Positions 10,881 through 22,620 of a DNA stretch of 64,000 bases are shown here, in pieces. Origin of the DNA: Desmodus rotundus (taxonomy: Eukaryota; Chordata; Mammalia; Chiroptera; Phyllostomidae). How positions within the stretch are numbered: the stretch's first letter is position 1; the number at the start of each line of letters is the position of its first letter. The DNA lies in assembly GCF_022682495.2 (NCBI RefSeq), contig NC_071388.1, forward strand, positions 15,611,171 through 15,675,170, read 5' to 3'. The position numbers were made by a program, and so were the translations under genes. The notes under the pieces were generated by a model, which saw only the letters and a list, made by a program, of their open reading frames with translations, ran no database searches and was not told the DNA's origin.

Positions 10881-11959
10881 TCCAACCTCCAACCTAGAAA
10901 CAGAAGTACACACAGATGGGTTCATACCTCCCCTGAATCAAAAGAGAATCCCTCTGACAACATCAGGGATGAGGAGGAGTATCTATTGGGAACCCCATAA
11001 CAAAAAGCTTCCAGCAGGGGAAGCATTCTCTTTTTCTGCCGAATTCGAATTCGAGAGAACCTTCCTGGCGGCTTCTTTGTGTGGCCCTGAGTCTGCCCTT
11101 CCTCCCCCAGAGTCCCTGGCCTGGCTTGAGGTAAGAGGATTTAGGAGTTACCATTAAGATCTCACCATACCCCTCCCCCACCTCTAGGCCTGGGCAGACC
11201 CCTGTCCTTCAGGCAGCACCCCCAGGGATAGAAGAACACCAGCTGCAACAGATAAACCAAGTAGACCAAAATAGCATTGCAAAGGCTTTTGAAAGGCTAA
11301 TCCTAGCCAATGTTGCTGCCTGCTAAAATAATAAAAATAAAAATAAAGAGACCCCACATTTCCCAACTGTGGTGAAATAAAACTTCCCTGGATATCTTAG
11401 TATTCCTATAAAAAGACCAAAATTTCCTAAGGCTCTTTACACACCATGAAAATTAGATCTGTAGTCTTTTGTCTACTTGATTGTTCTGATCCAAAAGGAC
11501 AGTAAAATTTCTTCTCTCTTTCTGAGGTTACATGTCCACTAGATTCCCGGATTAAGCCATCAAAGAATCTGGAAGACTAGAGCCATCTTCCTTTCTTCCC
11601 ACATATTTACAGTTCAGGGAAGAATGAGGGTCTTGACTTTGGTGAGAGCTCTTTGATATGATATCTGAGACACTGGGCCATCTGGTACCCAGCAAACATT
11701 TTATTTACATACTCAAGGGCTCTAAAAAAAGAGGCCCTTTCAGGAATGCAAGGACATCAACTTTTCCTCCTTTTTGAGAAGCAGAAAACATGTTTTTCTT
11801 TGCTCTCACCAATGACATGTTCAACCACTCACACAGGAAAACTTCAGATAGGCTCTCATCTTGTCAACCTCAGGGTAAGATAAGGTCCCCTAGGAAGACC
11901 AATCCCCTATTATGTAGTGTGAATATTTAATAAGACATCTGTGCTTTATTCAGACAGAA
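10881..11959 (+). other. GC-richer composite, possibly old L1 5' sequence
   Basis: 11000-11330 is GC-rich. 11210-11310 ('caaaggcttttgaaaggcta' within it) looks like the 5' region of an old L1, consistent with the L1 ORF1-proximal piece at 12540-12665. 11330-11960 is unassigned. No coding gene. Confidence 0.35.
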
Positions 11960-12540
11960 TGCCTAGGGTTCTTTTAGTTGTAGGTAATAGTTAATAAGTT
12001 TAGTAATGAATGTAAGTAAAAAAATATGTTTTTGGGAACTGAAGATATGATTCTTCCTGACTCCAGGAGACCAGGAGACAATACTCAATTCGAAGTTTGT
12101 GGCCCACTGGGGGGACTGCAAGCAATCAAAATGATGTCTGAGCCACTGTGTTCCAGGGAGAGACATACCACAACACAGGACACAGGATTCAGCTAAAGAG
12201 TCACCCAGGACACAGGCAAAGAATCACTAGTCAACAGATGAAAGGATGCCAGGGAAATTGCCCTACTGAGGCTTTTATCTGATTTCAACCTTTTTCCTGA
12301 GTTCAAAATCCCTTACCTACACTTTTTTCTTTCTTACAAAACAAATTGACTTGAAATGAAATTTAAGACGGTGTTTTAGGGTACGTACCCCACTGTCTTC
12401 TCAGATTGCCAGCCACTGGAACCAAGTGCCCATGCAGATTCAATCCCTGTCTCTGCTTGTGGGGTCTGGTGGTGGCAAGCAGTACAAACACTGACTTTTC
12501 CAGTTCTGATACTAAGAACTAAAGAAGTACTAGCTTGAAT
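11960..12540 (+). repeat. Direct-repeat unit A (LTR-like)
   Basis: Matches 12765-13190 in the same orientation, with a block of about 110 bases absent from the second copy. Shared landmarks are 'cagtcaacagat', 'cttttatctgatt', 'ccccttacctacac'-type sequence, 'ttttagggtac' and 'cctgtctctgctt'. The end of the unit has a U5-like character, so an LTR pair or duplicated solo LTR is plausible. Confidence 0.55.
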
Positions 12541-12665
12541 GAAAAAAGACAACAGATGCCAACACTGAAAGGAATCTTATTTTGGAATTATCTCACAAAG
12601 ATCTTAAAGGAGCTATAACAAAAATGCTTTAATGATCAATTACAGGTTCCTTTGAAACCCCTATT
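12540..12665 (+). repeat. L1 fragment (ORF1-proximal)
   Basis: 'ggaattatctcacaaagatc' and 'gctataacaaaaatgcttta' match the old mammalian L1 region at the start of ORF1. The sequence is decayed, with stops in all frames. It sits between the two direct-repeat units. Confidence 0.55.
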
Positions 12666-12764
12666 TTCCCCAGCACTAAAACATGTATTAGATCAAGCAG
12701 AAAGGAATATACATCTTAAAAAAATCCTTCACAACGTCACACAATCTGAACTATTGATGAGGGA

Positions 12765-13190
12765 ACTCAAGAGTTGGACATTTTTAGTTTTAAGTAATAA
12801 TTCTTTGTAATTAATGCATGTAAAAAGCTGCAGTTTCAGGAACTGAAACCTGAGACCACTACCCAGGACACAGGTAAAAACAAAACAAACAAACAAAAAA
12901 AAACCACACACCAGTCAACAGATAAAAGAATGCTGGACTTTTATCTGATTAACCTTTCCCCTGAATTCCAAGCCCCTTACCTACACTTTTGTTCTCCTTA
13001 TAAACAGAGTCAATTTGAATGAATGTAAGATGATCTTTTAGGGTACATAATGCATTGTCTTCTCAGATCTCTGGCCGGCTGAATAGAGCAGCCAATACAA
13101 ATGCAATTCCTGTCTCTGCTTATTTGTTCTGGTAGTGACAGGCGGCACAAATGCTGACTGTTCTGATTGCAGTGTGACTTTCATGAACGG
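12765..13190 (+). repeat. Direct-repeat unit B (LTR-like)
   Basis: Diverged second copy of unit A, shorter by an internal deletion. It holds 'cttataaacagagtcaattt' (a TATA-like stretch) and ends with 'caaatgctgactgttctg'. Orientation matches unit A. Confidence 0.55.
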
Positions 13191-14084
13191 AATGGAATAA
13201 AAGTCATCACAATCATTTCAGCATAAGAATTTTCTACCATTTCAGCAAGTTAAAAAAAATACAATGAAATAGGAGAAGACAGTTTAAAAGCTGCTTTTTT
13301 ACAAATTTAACAATACTTCAGACTGAGAGCAATCCTGTTTTTAGGATCATCTTTTCGCCTTCAATAGTAGTGGTTCTGGGTCAGGCTGCTTCCTCTTGTC
13401 TCAGGCTGGATACAAACCTGGTTGGGAGACCTGAGCATCAATTCACACTTAAAATCAGACACCTCCCTTCCCTGCGAATGCCTGGAAGCCCCAAAGTGCT
13501 TCCAAAGGTGCCTAACACCTCAAAGGACTGGGTTTACAGAAGCCAGCTCCTAAAAGGGACTGCCTGGACACATAGCTAAGAAAAATAATTTTACTTGTAG
13601 ATGTTTATGGTGGTAAAAAATAGACACTACATGTGATACAAAACTAGAGTGAGTTTTGTCCCTTATCAGGCCCTTCTAAGGTGTCCTCACCTGACCCCCA
13701 CAACAAACCCAGAGCTTCAAAGCTCTCTCTGCTTCTAAGAACCAAAGCAGCTTCCCAAGAAAGTATCTGAAAAATGATCCCGATGAAGGGGTAATGTCTC
13801 CAAGTGCCAGCTATCCATGGAGGGCAGGGGTCTTTACACCATGAGCCGCCCCTCCAGCCCAGAGACACCTGCTTACCAAAAATCTCTTCCCAAAATAAAC
13901 TTAAGGATTTCACACTTCAGCACATGCCATGTAACTGTCCCATTGACTTTTTCTGTGCTTGGGTGGCTTGGGGATGGCAAAACAATTAGCTGTCACACGT
14001 CTTGCTGTCCCTCTTGTCCATCTTTCTGCTGTCCACCATGGGGTCCCCATTGATCTCACAGTTACAGCCTTCTTTCTTGCTTTC
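13191..14084. other. Unassigned, probably transposon-derived
   Basis: 13640-14060 is GC-rich with no long interpretable frame. Its position between LTR-like units and L1 pieces suggests retroelement debris. No gene supported. Confidence 0.3.
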
Positions 14085-14307
14085 AAGGAACGATCATAAA
14101 ACTGCTTCAGTGATCAAATACAGATCCCCTTGAAACAAGTTTCTTTTTAAAATCCTGGCAGAAAATTAAATTATTAACAAATCAGATGGATAGTAGGAAA
14201 CTGAACATAGAATTAAATTTATATTATACAGCTGAAAAATATAATAAAAGAAAAATGTTAAATCTCACTAGGTAAACTCAATAGCAAAATTGAGATGACT
14301 AAAGACA
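14085..14307 (+). repeat. L1 fragment, left part
   Basis: 'aaactgcttcagtgatcaaa' and 'agctgaaaaatataataaaa' follow the L1 ORF1 region. The sequence continues after the LTR at 14735, showing the LTR jumped into this L1. Confidence 0.6.
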
Positions 14308-14734
14308 TGTTGTGGGAGGCTTGGCTCTTTTTGCTGACACAGTAAAGAATTAAAGATCAACAAGTCAGTTAGCATGCAAGCAGGGTTTCATTAGTAATAC
14401 CTTCTCTGAGAAGAGAACGGGCTGAGCTGAGGTGGGTGAGAAGGTGTAGGTGCACAGTCTCTTTGCCCTGAGAGTTTATACATGGGGTGGGATGAGGGAA
14501 TTACTCGATTTGGTAGGAGGAGGTGGTGCATATTCTTCCAAGAGAAAGCGTGACCTCCTAAGCATAAGCATGGGTGGGAAGGTCTATTAACTCAGATTTT
14601 TATCTTGCTGCAGACCACCACTTGTTATCTGTTGTGGTTGGAGGCAGTTAATCAAAGTTATTTATGAGTTTTTTCTGCAAATACTATGGACCCCCTTCAA
14701 CCCCTCCTCCTTCTCCTAAACTTCTACGTTAACA
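14308..14734 (-). mobile_element. Solitary LTR inserted in an L1
   Basis: The minus strand runs TGTTAACG...CCCACAACA with TG/CA ends. A TATA-like 'gtataaact' (plus-strand near 14470) precedes a typical transcription-start context. L1 sequence flanks both sides and joins up if the LTR is removed. Flanks gaca/gaga may be a decayed 4-bp target duplication. Class I (ERV1-like) is favoured but uncertain. Confidence 0.6.
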
Positions 14735-15060
14735 GAGAGAATCAATAAATTTTAAGACAGAGCAATAAAGTTCACATACTATGAACAACAGAGAAAATAA
14801 TAGCTAAAACATATTGGACAGACCTGCAGAACAATAATAAAAGATCCCACATATATATCTCCAAAGTCACAGAAGGACAGGAGAAAGTGAGGCTAAGAGA
14901 GTGTTTAAATAAATAATGGTTGAAAACTTTCCGAAACTGACAAAATATACAAACCTACAGATCCAAGGTGCTGAGTGCATCCTTAATAGTATCAACCCAA
15001 ATAAACTGAGAATAGAAACATCATAATTAAATGTGGAAAATTAAAGAAAAAGGAACCTAA
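14735..15060 (+). repeat. L1 fragment, right part
   Basis: Continues the L1 of 14085-14307: 'agacagagcaataaagttca', 'aacaacagagaaaataatag', 'aacctacagatccaaggtgc' match ORF1. Decayed. Confidence 0.65.
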
Positions 15061-15435
15061 TTGGAAATGAGGCTTCTATGCTTCCTGAGTGGGAACATGC
15101 TGATACCACTAGATTGTTATCATCGCATATGTCTTTTGTACTGCCCAGAGCAACCTCCCCAAAACTATACAAAGAGATTTATTCATCCGAAAAACACTAA
15201 AATAAGGTAGAACTTTAAGGTACTTTCTAAGTAATCTGATTAAAATGTTTTTTTTTTCTTAATTTTGACTCCTCCCATTTTTACTTTTATCTCTCCCACA
15301 CATTTTCATATTAAGTGTTTAAATTTAGAGGTCCCATTCAGGAGCCCACACTGGAATTCATTGCTGAGAACACCTTTCTCAGGGATAAAGTATGTGGGGC
15401 TCTAAGGTTTCTTTTCCTGACATAAACTATACGGA
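15061..15435. other. Unassigned intergenic sequence
   Basis: No supported gene. 15080-15220 may be further old L1 but I cannot confirm it. Confidence 0.3.
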
Positions 15436-15597
15436 ATTAGTGGTCTCCAAATCTTGCTTTTAAGTGAATGAATCCATTCCACTTACCAATTAAGCCATCA
15501 TTTGGGGGTGGGGGTGATGATCAGGCATTTCTTCTTTTAAATTTATCTAATTGGTTCTCAGGTGCACTGAAGTTTGAAAACCAGGGATCTCAGTGTT
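15436..15597. mobile_element. MER5-like hAT MITE
   Basis: The left end 'agtggtctccaaatcttgct' and right end 'gaagtttgaaaaccagggat' are the near-inverted termini of MER5A-type elements, and the middle has 'gggggtgggggtgatgatca'. Nonautonomous and ancient. Confidence 0.7.
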
Positions 15598-16084
15598 TAC
15601 TTATAACCTTCAGTAAGCTATTATTGGAGAATTATGCCTACTGACTTAGCATAGGGATATTTGGAACCAAAGGACAATATGTACATAAACATATGAGAAA
15701 AAAATGGCAAATGGTCAATAAGGAGAGTCATCATCTACATTAAGACTGGGCATTTGTAAATTTTGGACATTTAATTTTTATTTAATAATTTCCCAAACTA
15801 CTGTTCACTCTCAGCCATCAGCATTTTAATCCTGAACATTAAAAATAAAATTGATTTATAGGAATCAAATAAGTCTTAAACATAAAATTACCTAGAAAAT
15901 CCTGAGGCATCAGAAACAGATGTAACTATTTTGTACTCAGTGGTCTGAATTCCTTCAGTTTCTGCTTAGTACTCTCATTTCTATTTATGTTCACACATAA
16001 TTGAACATTTAAGGAGACTCTGTTAAGTGCTATGTTTGATCATATTTTGGGATGATTTCTTTCCTTCTCTTTTTCTTTATTTAA

Positions 16085-16640
16085 AAATTAAAATTTAATG
16101 TTTTTTCATTTTTTGAGATAAAATTTATATGCAGAGCAACAGATATCTCTTCAGAGTAAAATTTGGTATTTACAAGTGTAACATCACCCACACAAATCAT
16201 TTGTATCATTTTAGGAAGATTTCTTATGCCTCATTTTAGTCAAGCAAATAAGCAAACTTGGTTTTCATTTCTGTGGCCATATATTTATTTTGCCTTCTGG
16301 AATTTTATATAAATTAAATCATATGCTATGTACTCATTTCTGACTATTTTGTTCAGTGTAATCGCTATGAGATTCATCCACATAGCTGTTTATTTCATCA
16401 GTTTATTCTTTTGTATTGCTGAGAAGATTTCATTATTTGAATATGACATAATTCCCTTATTTATTTTATGTTGATAGATGTTTAAGTTATTTTCAGGTTT
16501 TGGCTGCTATCAATAATGCTGCTCTGAAGACTCTTGGAGGGTCTTTTGTGGACCTATGTTCTCAGTTTCATGGGTTCATTTACTCCTGAGAGTGTAGTTG
16601 CTGCGGATGGGCACAAAGCTTGAAAGCTACAGTAGATATC
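16085..16640 (-). repeat. Old L1 (L1M-like) 3' end
   Basis: The minus strand shows the classic old-L1 3' region: complements of 'gttcagtgtaatcgctatga', 'ttcatccacatagctgttta' and 'atcaataatgctgctctgaa'. Well diverged. 15598-16084 to the left is unassigned AT-rich sequence. Confidence 0.75.
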
Positions 16641-16644
16641 AGAG

Positions 16645-16745
16645 GAGGTAAGGAAGATATATATCACATCTTCTTTATCAATTCATCCACTGATGGACTC
16701 TTAGATTGTTTTTCTATTTTGGCTCTTACAGCTCAATAATAATAA
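16645..16745 (-). repeat. L1 ORF2 C-terminal fragment, minus orientation
   Basis: The complement of 'catcttctttatcaattcat' and 'ccactgatggactcttagat' is the L1 stretch just 3' of the sequence that ends the next fragment, so the two are neighbours in L1 but inverted here. Confidence 0.65.
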
Positions 16746-16754
16746 ACAAACTAT

Positions 16755-17172
16755 CTGATTTTAAAAATGGGCCACGGAATTAGATACACATTTCTCCAAA
16801 ACAGACATACAATTGGCCAACAGATACATAAAAAGATGCTCAATATCACTAACCATCAGGGAAATGCAAACCAAAACCACAATGACGTTTCATCTCATAC
16901 ACGTCAATATGGCTGTCATCAAGAAGGGAAGAGATTACAAGTGTTGGCACACATGTGGAGAAAAAGGAACATGTGTGCACTCTTGGTGGGAATGTAAATT
17001 GTTATGGACACCATGGAAAATAGTATGGAAATTACTCAAAAACTTAAAAATAGAACTACCATAAGATCCATCAATTCCACATCTGGGTGTGTATGCAAAG
17101 GAAATGAAAACAGGATACTGAAAAGCTATCTGCACTCCATGTTTATTGCAGCATTATTCAGAGCAGTTCATC
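16755..17172 (+). repeat. L1 ORF2 C-terminal fragment, plus orientation
   Basis: 'ctcaatatcactaaccatca' and 'cacatgtggagaaaaaggaa' match the L1 ORF2 3' part, ending 'tttattgcagcattattcag'. Not coding. It is in opposite orientation to 16645-16745. Confidence 0.85.
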
Positions 17173-17179
17173 CTTTTTA

Positions 17180-17800
17180 TTGGTAGCTAGTATAACGGCT
17201 GTCTTGCTATCAGCAAAAGTAGATTTCAGTACAGAGGATTTTACCAGGGATAATAGAGTCTTTTCAGAATGATAAAAGGGCCAATTCATCAAGAGGACAT
17301 AACAGTCCTAAACATTTCTATATCTAATAATGAGCTTCTAAACAAAAGCAGCAAAAACTGATAGAACTGCATGGAGAAATAGACACATTAAGAACTATAG
17401 TTGCAGATTTTAACACTATTCTATGAATAATTGATAGAACCAAGAGACAGAAAATCAGTAAGAATATGGAACACTTAAATAGCATTATCAACCAAATTGA
17501 CACAATTGACATTCATAGAACATTCCACAAAACTGTAGTAACAAACACTTTTCAAGTTCAGATACAACATTTGCCATGATAGATGATATTCTGTTTATAA
17601 AACAAGTCTCAGCAATTTAAAACTATTGAAGTCATACAAAGTGTTTTTGAACATTTAACTGTCAATGTGCAATTGAAAATCACCAATATATTAAATTTAT
17701 AAGATATGGAATATTTTAAGATCATGATAAATAATAAAATGGCTAATTTGAAATCAACAAGAAACAAAAATTATTATAAATATGCATATTTCAATCAGGG
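17180..17800 (+). repeat. L1 ORF2 fragment (endonuclease to linker region)
   Basis: 'ccaattcatcaagaggacat', 'aaaaactgatagaactgcat' and 'aattgatagaaccaagagac' match the 5' half of L1 ORF2. It follows a more 3' piece of ORF2, so the order is scrambled and at least two insertion events are needed. Confidence 0.82.
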
Positions 17801-17839
17801 AACTATGAATAGCCTCTTATTGTAAAAAAGTAGACAGTT

Positions 17840-18107
17840 TTCTTTCTTTTTAAAATCCTCACCCTAGGATATGTTTTTATTGATTCTAGAGATAGAGGAA
17901 GGGTGGGGAGACAGACACACAGAGAGACAGAGACAGACACAGACACAGATGTGCCAGAGAAACATTGATCATTACCTCTCGTACACAGCTTAATTAAGCA
18001 GGGATTGAGCCCTCTAGCTAGGTATGGGCCCTGACCAGGAATGAAACCCACACACTTTTGGTGTATGTCACGAAGCTCCAACCAATTGAGCCATCAGGCC
18101 AGGGCAT
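17840..18107 (-). repeat. Ves SINE, older copy
   Basis: The complement shows an AT-rich tail at left, a GA/CA-rich middle (17880-17960), B-box complement 'aggaatgaaaccca' and head complement 'ccaattgagccatcaggcca'. Diverged with insertions. Confidence 0.8.
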
Positions 18108-18547
18108 CAGTTCTCTTTTAAAAAAATTACTGATATTTTTTAAATAACTAGTTTTCATATATACTTAGACTAAAGATTTAGACTTTGAAGGTTTCTTGCC
18201 ACTTTGAAGTGAAAACAAGTAGGTGATCATCCAAATCAATTTTATTTTATTTATTTATAATTTTTATGAATTTTAAATAGCATACTTTAAAATATGTTCT
18301 ATATTTTTCTTATAATTTTAGACTATATGTACTTTATATTATAATTAAATATGCAGAAATTAAGCATCTTTTTAGAATATCAGATGACTCTAAGGATAAT
18401 GCTTTATGGCCAAATCTAAAGTATTTAAGAGAATAGAACTAAAGCTCTTGAGTTATTAAAGCAGTTATAATCTGAGATTAATTTTAAATACATTTTCAAT
18501 ATATAGTCTCTTGGTATATGATACTTATTGGAAAAATATCTAAATAG

Positions 18548-18665
18548 AATCTAATTGACCTGAATTTAGATCTTGGTTCTACCACTTGCTAGGTACATAA
18601 AACCAGAAAAATCATTTCATCTTTCTGCTTATCAGAACTTTAGTTATAAAAATTGTGGGAATCGC
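18548..18665 (-). repeat. MIR SINE
   Basis: 'gacctgaatttagatcttgg', 'ctaccacttgctaggtacat' and 'catttcatctttctgcttat' fit the complement of the MIR core. 18108-18547 is AT-rich with nothing recognised. Confidence 0.65.
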
Positions 18666-19199
18666 CTTGTGGTATCTAGTATCAACTTCAGCCCCATTAT
18701 TGATTTTATTCTCTTCCATGGTTTCCTCTATCTATTGCAATGTTAACATTCTGAGCCATTTCTCTGATTGGATAGGATATTTTTGTTTTGCTCTTGCAAT
18801 AATTCATTGTTGAAGTCCTCCCTCACAGTGACGAGGGGCCACAGAGTTTGGAAGCTGTTGTCCTATTAAGGAGAGTAACACGAGAGGACACCTGATAAGT
18901 GAATTCCCATAGAAGCTGTGCTCTTGAAAACTCCCTCTTGAAAGCCACTCAGCATACTCTAAAGATCTTCATATTGGACTACAGAATGTTGGGAAGCCAC
19001 GTGAAGCTTCTAAAGGAAGTCAGGTCATTTCCACATTCTAGCTTCTTCTGAGCTATAAGCTGAATTCAGATATATAAGTGGCCTCAACACATCAATAGAA
19101 GAAAAACAAAACACACACACAAAGACACAAACATACACATCAAACTGAGCAAAATCAACAACACAATCATAATATATTAAAGTGGGAATATGTTTTGCA
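18666..19199. other. Unassigned, possibly old MaLR sequence
   Basis: 18860-19080 has a loose MLT1-like feel ('gggaagccacgtgaagcttc') but is too diverged to call. An ACAC-rich run sits at 19111-19140. Confidence 0.3.
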
Positions 19200-19906
19200 A
19201 TAGTTTGTTACAGACTGGTGGGCAGAATAGTGGAAGTACAGGTCCTAGTTCCTAAAGCCTGCATATATATTGCCCTATATGGGAGAAGGGGGAATGCTTT
19301 GCCTATTTGATTAAGAACCACAAGAAGGAGCGATTATCTTGGACTATACAGGTGGACCCGATATTTATCACTAGGCTTCTTCAAGGGAAATAGGGAGACA
19401 GGACGTGTGAGTGAGATTTGAAGGTGTGTTGCTAGAACAGAGGTCCAGGCCATGCCGCGGCTGGCAGTGCCGAAGGAAAGGGAGCGTGAGTCACGGAATG
19501 TGTGCAGCCTTTGTGCAACGAACTGAATGTTTGTATTTCCCTCCAGTTTCAGTTTTGAAGCTCTACCCACCGACATGATGATGTTCAGAGATGGGGCCTT
19601 TGGGAGGTAGTTAGATGAGGTCATGAGGGTGGGACCCTCATGGAGTTAATTCCCTTTATCAAAAAAGAGTAAGAACAAGATCCTCAATCCATGCGTCTCT
19701 CTGTATCTCTATTGCTCGCTCTTTCTCCATGCACATCTAAGAAAAGGCCAAGTGAGGACATAGCCAGGAAGGGGGCTCTGACTGAGAACCAAACATGTCA
19801 GCACCTAATCTCAGATTTGTAGCCTCCAGAACTGTGAGAAAGAAATCGTTTAAGCCACCCACCTATGATAACTTGCTATTGTTACTCTAAGTGGTTAGTG
19901 AATTAT
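19200..19906 (+). repeat. MaLR/MLT1-type LTR, split by a younger LTR
   Basis: 'tagcctccagaactgtgaga' followed by 'gtttaagccacccacctatg' is the diagnostic 3' end of MLT1-type LTRs. 'gatggggcctttgggaggta' and 'gatgaggtcatgagggtggg' lie upstream in the expected order. 19200-19512 resembles a second MLT1-like segment. The last bases continue at 20691-20727 after the inserted LTR. Confidence 0.75.
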
Positions 19907-20690
19907 TGACAAGAAATGACAGCAAAAGGGGATTAGACCTTGAGCTTAATAAACCAGGGAACATGAGCCTATTTGCCTCAGCAGGAAGCTACAGCTTCAC
20001 ACCCCAGAGGACACAGCATTGTTCCGCCAAGGGTATTAACACTATATCTCCTCACTCTGGTACTGGATTGTTGGGGGTCATGGAGTAGGAGGAGCAGCTC
20101 GACCATAGAGGCCTGTCAGTCTTATCAGTGGGTATAGAGCTATCAAAAAGCCCACAAAAGCTTGGGAAATTAATTGAAACTTTTGACAAAGCACCTGGTC
20201 CATCCCAAACCCAAGCTAATATAATCCCAGGGGAACAAAGAAGCTCTCTCACTCTCTCCCTCACTCTCTCCCTCTCTCTCTCCTACCCCAGGGACCTACA
20301 CTTGCTCTGTCCATTCACACCATCTTCTTCCCTCTCTCCCCCACCTGGCAGTGCACTATTCCATTTGTTCATGCGTTCTCTCTCACCAGGAAGCAACCAA
20401 TCATGAGGGGCCAGCAGCTACCGGGACCTGCCGCAGACAGAGCCAGCTCCGAAAGGACTAAGATTTAATATGAAGCAGACTCTCTTGACCCTGGGTTTTG
20501 GTTTTTTTGGTTTTTTTTTTTTTTTTTCTGCCTTGATGAGGACAAGGTTGAACTTTTTCCATGGCAGGACAGACAGATATGGGACAGATTTCCACCCAAA
20601 TAAACCATCTTACTTCACCACTACCTCCCATGTGTGGGTCCTTGAAATTGTTTCCTCTCAATTTGAGGAAGAGCCTAATTTCCACTAACA
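19907..20690 (+). mobile_element. Solitary LTR (ERV1-like) inside an MLT1
   Basis: Starts TGACAAG and ends CACTAACA, flanked by a 4-bp target duplication ttat (19903-19906 and 20691-20694), as is usual for class I elements. AATAAA at about 20599-20604 precedes a U5-like segment with 'gtgtgggtccttgaaattg'. A CT-rich tract (20241-20282) and a T-run (20500-20527) lie inside. The 784-bp element lacks internal genes. Confidence 0.78.
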
Positions 20691-20727
20691 TTATATTGTG
20701 ACATGAATTGACTAAGACATTCTAGAA

Positions 20728-20886
20728 GCTTTCAAACTAACACGATCTTGTTGACACCTCAATTTTAGCCCAATGAAGCCCCTGACCGAGTCTGCCTTCT
20801 AGAATTGTAAAATGTTCGATCTTCATCTTTGCTTTAAAGTCACTGTATTGGACTTTCTTACAGCAGTAATGGAAAAGTAATACAAT
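20728..20886 (+). repeat. MLT1-type LTR 3' end
   Basis: 'attttagcccaatgaagccc', 'tagaattgtaaaatgttcga' and 'acagcagtaatggaaaagta' match the 3' part of another MaLR LTR directly after the first. Confidence 0.65.
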
Positions 20887-22399
20887 GACACAGATAAGTG
20901 AAACAGCAACTGATAACATACATGGGCTACTATTGAACAAAACTGTAAAAGTCCCATATTATTATCTTTGTGTCTGGTTAGAAGATACAGGCTTGAATGT
21001 AGGTAGGGAGAATGTTAATGAAGATCGCTAGGATAGTGAAGGAATTGCTTGTAGAGACTGGAGACAAACCATGTTTGTACAGGCAGAACAATTAGGAAAA
21101 TTTTTTGCCTCTGGTAAGTTAAAAAAGATAAAATGTAACTCATGAGTTCGTGAATTTGACTAAGGAGATTTTCATGTATATATGCAAAGTGGTAATTATC
21201 TTTTTTTTTCCTTCTCAAGTAATATAGAGTATTTCAAGAGAGAGATGTGCTAACAAGATATATGCTTGGTATCCAGCAGAATTTAGAGAATTAAATTCCA
21301 CCCAAGACTTGGTTTCTTATTCCGATATTCCCCAGCTTTCAAAAAATTTCAAAGTAATAAATGGCATCAAGATATATATCAAATTGGACTATTGCCAGTA
21401 AAATATAGTCTTGAGATCCAATTCAAATGAAGGTTTCCTTTATTTAGGCGACAAAAATTTAAGAAAGTGTCAAATAGACATTCGTAATTGAATGAATGGG
21501 CTTCTAAGACTTGTACAGGTATCTTTCAATAGCACCCTAATCTGCAGCCCAACATAGAGAGGGAACTACATTGAGATTTGCGTGTGGATTTTGTCTGATG
21601 TGGTGTAATTAGACACATAAAAAACTCACACTGTTTTTTAAAGGATTTGTAACAGCTTAAACTAGTGAGACTTAGTTTAAATACAAATAGATTTCTAGGT
21701 ACTAACTGGCCTAGAAGCAAGACAAGAAGTTATTCAGTTACAGTCACATAGCATTTCCTACAGAAAAGTAAGGTTATCTCAAAGAACCACCATAAGAGCC
21801 ACTGAGAGCAACAGATTTACTCATCACTCCCAGGGAATAGAAGGAGATCTTAATCAAGGAAAATCCCCTATGGTGGAGGCAGATAGGTCCAGTAACTTTT
21901 GTTGGTACAAATTTCACAGTTTTCACAGAAAATTAAGTCGAATGCTCCCATTCCTCCTTTCTTGTTTTTGAACGGCAGTCTCTATCTATTGTTACTGTCC
22001 TTCCCGTGTCTCACAATCGTCTGTAAGGGTCTATCAGGCAGTTACATTGTCTTTTTAGTGCCCAAGCATCTGCACTGAGGATCTATGTCCAGGTATAACA
22101 CCTGAGTAGAGTTACTGGCACCTGAAGTTGATTTTCTTGAACAAATTCTGAAATTTAAGGTTGATAGTCATAACACAAGATTTTGGAAGTCTTGGTGATC
22201 CCTTGGGGATAAGTGAATTTTTCATGTGAAAATGATATGAAACGTTAGGAGACAGAAGAAGGATGGTGCTAGACTGGTACTATAACGTTAGTTGTGCTTG
22301 AAAAATTAGGCTATTGCTTACACCCCATCGCAGATACTTTGACTCTGTGTTTATTCACGTAACTTTATTTGACTAGCTGCACATTGCAAGTGTGGTGCA
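20887..22399. other. Unassigned, possibly MaLR internal sequence
   Basis: No clear frame or repeat. It lies between two MLT1-like LTR ends (20728-20886 and 22400-22620), so it could be decayed MaLR internal DNA, but I cannot show this. Confidence 0.3.
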
Positions 22400-22620
22400 A
22401 ACAAAATCTTGCTAAGAATGTGCACATTGGGGCTTCAACATGTGAGATCACTCTTCTAAGCCGGTAGCCACAAAAGTGAGCTCACCTACACCATATGGAG
22501 TAAAACAATTGCCAAGCTAAGTCAAGTTAATGTACATAGTCATAAAAATAAGATATCGTTGATGTTTTAAGCCACTAAATTTTGGGTTGATTTTCTTTAC
22601 AGTAAAAGGTAACTGAAAGA
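22400..22620 (+). repeat. MLT1-like LTR 3' end (weak)
   Basis: 'gttttaagccactaaatttt' followed by 'acagtaaaaggtaactgaaa' fits a MaLR LTR end. 22845-22930 beyond it has a MER5-like right terminus ('cccacattttaagaactact') that I leave unassigned. Confidence 0.45.

Noticed and set aside
10706..11181. Pro-rich frames near 10.8-11.1 kb
   Set aside because: They run through an LTR with a C homopolymer and an unrelated GC-rich patch; frames overlap on both strands and there is no gene structure.
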